A stretch of 33,924 nt of DNA from Clostridiales bacterium (GTDB lineage Bacteria > Bacillota > Clostridia > Lachnospirales > WQUN01): NCBI GenBank assembly GCA_031269415.1, contig JAISZF010000285.1:1-33924 (forward strand), given 5' to 3'. The notes below the pieces were generated by a model, which did no database searches, had not been told where the DNA came from, and worked only from the letters and a program-made list of their open reading frames with translations. Within the stretch, counting starts at the first letter, position 1. Every line of letters starts with the position of its first letter. Of this stretch, positions 29,622-33,924 are shown one piece after another. Both the position numbers and the translations under genes were made by a program.

Positions 29622-30677
29622 TCATTTCTTCAGCTTGGGATCAAACGCGTCACGCAGACCGTCGCCCAACAGATTGAAAGCCAGTATGATGACGGCGATG
29701 AATACGGCGGGGATAAATATGCGGTAAGGATAACTCTGCAGGCCGTCGAGGCCCATTTTCGCCAGGCTGCCCAACGAGGGAAGCGGGGCGGCCACGCCCA
29801 TGCCGATGAAACTCAGGATGCTTTCGGTAAAAATTGAAGACGGAATCTGAAGCGTGGTAGTAATAATAAGCAGACCGATAGAATTACTGAGCAGATGTTT
29901 GCTGATAATTCTCCAGTGACTCGCGCCAAGCGCCCGCGCCGCGGTCACATATTCCATTTCTTTAAGCTGCAGCACCTGCCCGCGCACCAAGCGCGCCATT
30001 CCAACCCAGTAAAGCATGGTAAACACGATAAATATGCATATGAGGCCAACCCCAAAGGTATTGATCCACGCGAAAGACCTCGATGAATCCGCCAGGGCTT
30101 TCAATGGGGCTTTCAGCGTAACCGACAGCAGAATAATAATTAAAATATCAGGAATGGTGTAGATGATGTCAACAATCCGCATCATGATCATATCTACCCA
30201 GCCGCCGAAATATCCCGACACCGCCCCGTAAACAGAGCCGACCAGCAGTATGAGGGCAGCCGCCACCATGCCGACGGTAAGTGAAATGCGCGCGCCGATC
30301 ATTACGCGTATGGCAAAGTCCCTCCCCAGGTTGTCGGTGCCCAGGATGTGCGGAAACACATTGCCCCCCGAAGCCATTATGTCTTTCTCCGTCTGGGAAT
30401 ATTGCATGGGGAACAGGTTCTCACTGCCGCGGATCTGCCATTCATATGTGTACGGGTAGAAAACCGGCACAATGAAGGCTATAACAAAAACTACCAGCAA
30501 AACCCCCAAACTGACCATCGCTATGGGGTTCGCGGTCAGCCGGCGCACTCCGTCTTTCCAAAACCCCACGCTTTCGCGCATTACCACAAGCCGTTCTTTT
30601 TCGGATTCATCAGCCGGGAGGAAGTCATCCACCCGTAAATGCATACTAAACGGCGCAAGCTTAGGCTGTTTTTCCAT
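29622..30677 (-). CDS. oppC: Oligopeptide ABC transporter permease, OppC type
   Basis: A 351-residue permease with a cytosolic N-terminal region of about 45 residues and six membrane helices. LGTDNLGRDFAIRVMIGARI is characteristic of OppC/DppC. The ATPase-docking EAA-like loop is in YVTAARALGASHWRIISKHL. GGAGGTGA precedes the ATG at 30677. It ends with LLGDGLRDAFDPKLKK, the usual C-terminus of the family. Confidence 0.95.
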   Translation of the reverse strand: MEKQPKLAPFSMHLRVDDFLPADESEKERLVVMRESVGFWKDGVRRLTANPIAMVSLGVLLVVFVIAFIVPVFYPYTYEWQIRGSENLFPMQYSQTEKDIMASGGNVFPHILGTDNLGRDFAIRVMIGARISLTVGMVAAALILLVGSVYGAVSGYFGGWVDMIMMRIVDIIYTIPDILIIILLSVTLKAPLKALADSSRSFAWINTFGVGLICIFIVFTMLYWVGMARLVRGQVLQLKEMEYVTAARALGASHWRIISKHLLSNSIGLLIITTTLQIPSSIFTESILSFIGMGVAAPLPSLGSLAKMGLDGLQSYPYRIFIPAVFIAVIILAFNLLGDGLRDAFDPKLKK

Positions 30678-30702
30678 AGCGTCACCTCCGGTTATTATTG
30701 GC

Positions 30703-31620
30703 CTACTTCAGTTGAATCCGCTGATCCAGTAACTTATTCAGCACGTCGGACAGGATGTTAAAACCAATAAGAAGCGCCGCCAGAAATAATGTGGTGCCCA
30801 TAATCACCGTATAGTCCCGGTTAGTGATAGAACTGACAAAACTGTTGCCTAAGCCGGGTATAGTGAATATACCCTCCACCACGAAGCTGCCTATCAGAAT
30901 GAACGCCAGCGCCGGCCCGAGATAAGTGATAATAGGCCCGACGGCGTTGCGCAGGGCGTGCTTGAAGATACGAACGGCCCAAGGCAGCCCCTTAGCCTGG
31001 GCGGTACGCATGTAATCCTGGCCGAGTACATCCAGCATCGACGATCGCATCAGCCTTGTGATATACGCCGTAGGGTAAAACGCTAACGCCGCTACAGGCA
31101 TTATGTAATTCTTCGGGCCGTCCAGCCCAATAGACGGCAGCCACCCCAGTTTGAGGCTGAATATATACATAAGCAGCGCGGACGTGATAAAGGATGGCAT
31201 TGCGATACCGACCGTGCTTATGACCAGAATTGTGTTGTCCCCGGCCCGCCCTCTTTTAAGGGCGGCCAAGCAGCCCAACGGAATGCCCGCGAACAGGGCC
31301 AGAACCATTGCCGACCCCCCCAGCCTGGCGGATATAGGAAACCTTGTACCGATTCTATCGTTGACCGTGCGCCCGCGCTGCTTCATGCTGGGCCCTAAAT
31401 CGCCCTTCAGCACGTTGGTCATGTAGTTCCCGTACTGGACTATAACCGGCTTATCCAACCCATACTTCTTCTCCAGAGCCGCCAGCGTGGAGGCGCTCGG
31501 TGTTTTCTCGCTGAGAAAAGGCCCTCCCGGAACCAGGAACATCAGAAAGAATGTGAGTGTGGATACAACAAACAACGCCACCAGCCCTAGTAACACACGC
31601 TTTAAAATATACCGCGGCAT
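30703..31620 (-). CDS. oppB: Oligopeptide ABC transporter permease, OppB type
   Basis: A 305-residue permease starting MPRYILKRVLLGLVALFVVS, with six membrane helices, the family signature YGLDKPVIVQYGNYMTNVLK (external loop), and docking loop YMRTAQAKGLPWAVRIFKHA. It is the first gene of the operon, with GAAGGGGGAA as ribosome binding site and a strong promoter 40-70 bases upstream. Confidence 0.95.
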   Translation of the reverse strand: MPRYILKRVLLGLVALFVVSTLTFFLMFLVPGGPFLSEKTPSASTLAALEKKYGLDKPVIVQYGNYMTNVLKGDLGPSMKQRGRTVNDRIGTRFPISARLGGSAMVLALFAGIPLGCLAALKRGRAGDNTILVISTVGIAMPSFITSALLMYIFSLKLGWLPSIGLDGPKNYIMPVAALAFYPTAYITRLMRSSMLDVLGQDYMRTAQAKGLPWAVRIFKHALRNAVGPIITYLGPALAFILIGSFVVEGIFTIPGLGNSFVSSITNRDYTVIMGTTLFLAALLIGFNILSDVLNKLLDQRIQLK

Positions 31621-31658
31621 ACGTTTCCCCCTTCAGGCGCTAATCAAACTGACGATTT

Positions 31659-31688
31659 ATTATATAATGGTTATTCCTATTTTGTAAA
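31659..31688 (-). promoter_or_regulatory. Promoter of the opp operon
   Basis: On the minus strand TTTACA (31688-31683) and TATAAT (31664-31659) are separated by 18 bases, about 40 bases before the oppB start. Confidence 0.65.
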
Positions 31689-31814
31689 GATGTTTAGGTA
31701 CGCGAGAGAATTTCTATCTGGGACTAAAGCGTTATATGAATATATAGAGACCGGCGACTTTGCGTGAATTTCCGAAAAAGCAGTCTGTTTATGAATTGCT
31801 TCGATCCGTTTCAA
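31689..31814. other. Intergenic segment, possible gene remnant
   Basis: A 25-codon plus-strand frame (31690-31767) reads MFRYAREFLSGTKALYEYIE and ends GDFA; it has no Shine-Dalgarno and I do not recognise it. Nothing else is evident before the hairpin at 31815. Confidence 0.3.
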
Positions 31815-31866
31815 CATCACGCAAAAACCGCGCCCATAAAAATATGGGCGCGGTTTTTGCGTGATG
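31815..31866. terminator. 24-bp perfect-stem hairpin
   Basis: Bases 31815-31838 and 31843-31866 are exact reverse complements with an AAAA loop; the stem includes AAAAACC/GGTTTTT. No complete gene ends here on either strand, so it may have served a lost plus-strand gene whose remnant lies at 31690-31767. Confidence 0.8.
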
Positions 31867-31962
31867 AAAGCGCGGAATCGTCACATAAAAGAGATAGTTT
31901 AGTCATTGGTAAAATAGGAAATTTATGTTAGCATTATCTTATTAGTCTCAGGAGGTAGTAAC

Positions 31963-33018
31963 ATGAAAAAAGTATTCATATGCCTATGCCTGACAGTCAT
32001 AAGCCTTGCGGGGCTGACTTGCCTGGCCGCGGAAAAAGCGTCGCCCACCGCGTCGCAAGTGCTTGTGGACGGCAAGATCATTCCCTTCGACGCGTATAAC
32101 ATTAAAGACAACAATTACTTTAAACTGCGCGACATAGCCTACGCGCTAAGGGGAACCCCGACACAGTTCGCGGTGGAATGGGACGCCGCGAAAAATTCCA
32201 TTAATCTGGTGAGCGGGAAAGCGTATGCCACCGCGGGCGGTGAGATGACGCAATCGGGGGAGGGCATCCGAACGGCGGAACCAACGACGTCTAGTGTCTA
32301 TAAAGACGGTAATCTTCTGGCAATGACCGCCTATAACATCGGAGGAAATAATTACTTCAAATTACGCGATATCGGATCGGCGTTCGGCTTTGCGGTGGAT
32401 TGGGACGCCGGGAAAAACACTGTTATAATTGATACCGGTAAAAGGCATAACGGCGCGAACTTAGCGGCAAGCATGAGAAGCGCGGAGAAGGACGCGTTAA
32501 TTCTGTTCCTGATGAATTTCTCGGAGCTTGGGAATTTTGATTACTTCGATGCCGCGGATTATGACGAGAAACTATTGATTTCCTACGCCATACAGCATAA
32601 TCACATTAACAGCACCCAGGCGGTCGCCTACGACAGCCAGGAAAAGGCGTTAAATGTGGACGGACGCTCGTTTGCGGGAAGAATACCCTCTTCGTCGGTC
32701 GATAACACGATTCTGAGGTATTTCGGCATAACAGGTGTAAAGCATGAAACAATCCTCACCGCGGATCATCAGCGTATAGTGTATCATTATGAGAATGGAA
32801 CTTATTACTTTGAACCGGCTGACGGTTACGTCTCACCCTTGCTCGTTCTTGACGGGTATTTTGATAACGGCGACGGTACGTTTGACGCGGAAGTATCCCT
32901 GAAATGGGAATACGACGGCGCGCCCGGCGGCGGCATATCCGCTAAGGTCGCTAAGCATACATACAACGGAACGGAAACCTATAAACTCTTATACTATACC
33001 GAAGTTTCGGTGTTTTAA
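31963..33018 (+). CDS. Secreted stalk-domain protein (copper amine oxidase N-like repeats)
   Basis: A 351-residue protein with a signal peptide (residues 1-22, KKVFICLCLTVISLAGLTCLA). Two stalk-domain repeats follow, residues 33-84 and 111-157, each carrying the core AYNI..NNYFKLRDI and VxWDAxKN. The remaining 190 residues (from about 165) form a beta-rich domain I do not recognise, with VAYDSQEKALNVDGRSFAG and DGYFDNGDGTFDAEVSLKWE. Stalk domains are common in secreted Clostridia/Paenibacillus proteins and are thought to act as spacers at the cell surface. AGGAGG precedes the ATG by 7 bases. It is monocistronic; the shared repeat and terminator region at 33030-33135 follows. Confidence 0.85.
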   Translation: MKKVFICLCLTVISLAGLTCLAAEKASPTASQVLVDGKIIPFDAYNIKDNNYFKLRDIAYALRGTPTQFAVEWDAAKNSINLVSGKAYATAGGEMTQSGEGIRTAEPTTSSVYKDGNLLAMTAYNIGGNNYFKLRDIGSAFGFAVDWDAGKNTVIIDTGKRHNGANLAASMRSAEKDALILFLMNFSELGNFDYFDAADYDEKLLISYAIQHNHINSTQAVAYDSQEKALNVDGRSFAGRIPSSSVDNTILRYFGITGVKHETILTADHQRIVYHYENGTYYFEPADGYVSPLLVLDGYFDNGDGTFDAEVSLKWEYDGAPGGGISAKVAKHTYNGTETYKLLYYTEVSVF

Positions 33019-33029
33019 AGATTTGCGGA

Positions 33030-33106
33030 AACCGGGTTGACCGCGGCAATGGACGCAACCCCCGCGAGTTAACCGGGTTGACCGCGGCAATGGACGCAAC
33101 CCCCGC
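33030..33106. repeat. 36-bp exact tandem direct repeat (two copies)
   Basis: Copies 33030-33065 and 33071-33106 are identical over 36 bases (each begins AACCGGGTTGACCGCGG and ends ACGCAACCCCCGC), separated by GAGTT. The 11 bases GGTTGACCGCG recur inverted at the window's right end (33912-33922). Confidence 0.9.
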
Positions 33107-33135
33107 ACGTGAACAGCGGGAGTTGCGTCCATTTT
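33091..33135. terminator. Terminator formed by the second repeat copy
   Basis: TGGACGCAAC-C-CCCGC (33091-33106) pairs with GCGGG-A-GTTGCGTCCA (33116-33131), 15 pairs with one mismatch, then TTTT. The first repeat copy could compete for the same right arm. Confidence 0.7.
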
Positions 33136-33139
33136 AGAT

Positions 33140-33472
33140 TCATTTATATCTTGCCGCGCCCGCTTCCGTTGCCCGGTTATGTTTTCCCGCGTTGATATTA
33201 CGAGAGACCGCTCTTTGCAACGTCCGTCTGCACACGCCGTATTTCTTGCTCAATTCCATGGAATTTAAACCGTTATACTCATCCACCATAGATTGCTGCA
33301 GACAACTGACAAACAGGTTCGCCCGTTTAGGTATGTATAAGGACGACCCGCCGTATACAGCCGAAAGCTCGCATAGCCCGTCATACCCCAGAATATCCAG
33401 CAGCGTTTCGGCGGTTTCCGGCAGATATTCTTTGTACCGCGTCACAATCTCCCTCATTTGCTGTTTATCCAT
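33140..33472 (-). CDS. Mor-like helix-turn-helix DNA-binding protein
   Basis: A 110-residue protein. The C-terminal half has the helix-turn-helix EYNGLNSMELSKKYGVCRRT followed by LQRAV, similar to the Mor/C transcription activator family (phage Mu type) and related small regulators. The N-terminal half, with LPETAETLLDILGYDGLCEL and GGSSLYIPKR, fits the Mor dimerisation region (GG.S.YIPK). AGGGGGC lies 5 bases before the ATG. It may regulate a mobile element or the neighbouring nuclease-like gene, but no phage genes are visible. Confidence 0.7.
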   Translation of the reverse strand: MDKQQMREIVTRYKEYLPETAETLLDILGYDGLCELSAVYGGSSLYIPKRANLFVSCLQQSMVDEYNGLNSMELSKKYGVCRRTLQRAVSRNINAGKHNRATEAGAARYK

Positions 33473-33565
33473 AGATGCCCCCTAAAATGTAATAACTAGC
33501 TACGAACAAGTATAGCATACATCTGTTCGTATTTCAAGAGGCAAATCGAATATTTCTTCGACAAT

Positions 33566-33817
33566 CTACTTTTGCCCGCGGCCAAAAGGAAGCCTTAAAG
33601 TGTCCGCGACCTTTTCGGTTTTTATTACACACTCATGCCGTTTGGAATCCCTGTCATAATTAACGACAATAAGCAAGACATTATCCTCATAATCCTTCAA
33701 TACCGATAAATACTCTCTGGATTTGATCTGGCGAATGGCGCTTTCCGCTGATTTATCCCATTTGAGTTCAATAAGCATGGCAGGCTTATCCATATCACTG
33801 TCATTAATATTTTTCAA
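33566..33817 (-). pseudogene. C-terminal fragment of a PD-(D/E)XK nuclease-like protein (AAA-ATPase-like/DUF1703 type)
   Basis: The 83-codon frame contains DKPAMLIELKWDKSAESAI and KDYEDNVLLIVVNYDRDSKRHEC, matching the C-terminal nuclease-like domain of large AAA-ATPase-like proteins; IELKW is the E-x-K half of the PD-(D/E)XK site. The family is 500 or more residues long, and the ATPase part and the Asp half of the site are missing. The frame stays open upstream to about 33907 without an ATG, through a 12-bp tandem repeat. The only start is a TTG with no ribosome binding site, so this is probably a decayed fragment. Confidence 0.6.
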
Positions 33818-33846
33818 TTGCGAAAGATAAACAGTAATTTTTTGAC

Positions 33847-33870
33847 GCCAGAAAAAGCGCCAGAAAAAGC
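33847..33870. repeat. 12-bp tandem repeat (two copies)
   Basis: GCCAGAAAAAGC occurs twice in a row (33847-33858 and 33859-33870), just upstream of the nuclease fragment. Confidence 0.85.
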
Positions 33871-33924
33871 GCTTGTAATTCGTTGCGAAGCGTGATAAGC
33901 TAACGGCATGACGCGGTCAACCGT

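Noticed and set aside
33030-33106. CRISPR array
   Set aside because: There are only two repeats, the spacing is 5 bp rather than a 30-40 bp spacer, and no cas genes are present.

Overview
The window looks like chromosome from an uncultured, probably anaerobic, Gram-positive bacterium of the Firmicutes/Clostridia type. This is inferred from an LTA-synthase-like polymerase, lipoprotein-anchored binding proteins with long Ser/Ala/Glu linkers, AGGAGG-type ribosome binding sites, an S-layer-homology-like tail, stalk-domain repeats and many long perfect-stem terminators. Base composition is moderate. Most genes look native; AT-rich or decayed patches lie at about 1.0-2.1 kb, 9.6-10.1 kb, 25.5-25.9 kb and 33.0-33.9 kb.

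Layout. Positions 1-1050 (minus) hold the start of the S10 ribosomal-protein operon (rpsJ, then rplC running off the left edge), with a promoter and an attenuator-like leader hairpin. Positions 1037-2014 carry a 5'-truncated RNA 2',3'-cyclic phosphodiesterase and a RelB/ParE-type toxin-antitoxin module whose toxin is broken; a 21-bp direct repeat lies at each end. Positions 2.1-5.3 kb (plus) form a small operon: serine hydrolase, IclR regulator, aldose-1-epimerase-like protein. Positions 5.4-8.0 kb (minus) carry a FIST-domain protein and an aldehyde dehydrogenase. Positions 8.3-9.6 kb (minus) carry a membrane-anchored amidase and an 86-residue peptide with a double-glycine leader (putative bacteriocin or signal precursor).

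Positions 10.1-21.3 kb (plus) are a large catabolic locus: a xylose-isomerase-like TIM-barrel enzyme behind two LacI-type operators, an RraA-family protein, a sugar ABC importer (lipoprotein and two permeases, no ATPase), a LacI regulator, a PPC/DUF296 protein, a beta-keto acid cleavage enzyme, a thiolase, a four-carbon-acid-sugar kinase (DUF1537), a short-chain dehydrogenase and an RpiB-type isomerase. I infer import of a sugar or sugar acid, oxidation and phosphorylation, and C-C cleavage to central metabolites and acetyl-CoA. The gene combination does not match the threonate, erythronate or apionate pathways as I know them.

Positions 21.5-24.9 kb hold an LTA-synthase-like gene (plus), a possible 44-residue ORF and adenosylhomocysteinase (both minus). 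Position 25.0 kb has a cysteine-rich DUF2284 protein (plus). Positions 25.9-31.6 kb (minus) are an oligopeptide/dipeptide ABC operon (oppB-C-D-F and a binding protein). The binding protein appears circularly permuted: the segment that is normally N-terminal sits at its C-terminus, and its stop codon abuts a truncated Uma2-type gene. The right end has a stalk-domain secreted protein, a 36-bp tandem repeat, a Mor-like HTH protein and a fragment of a PD-(D/E)XK nuclease-like protein.

All functions rest on reading motifs by eye; no database search was run.
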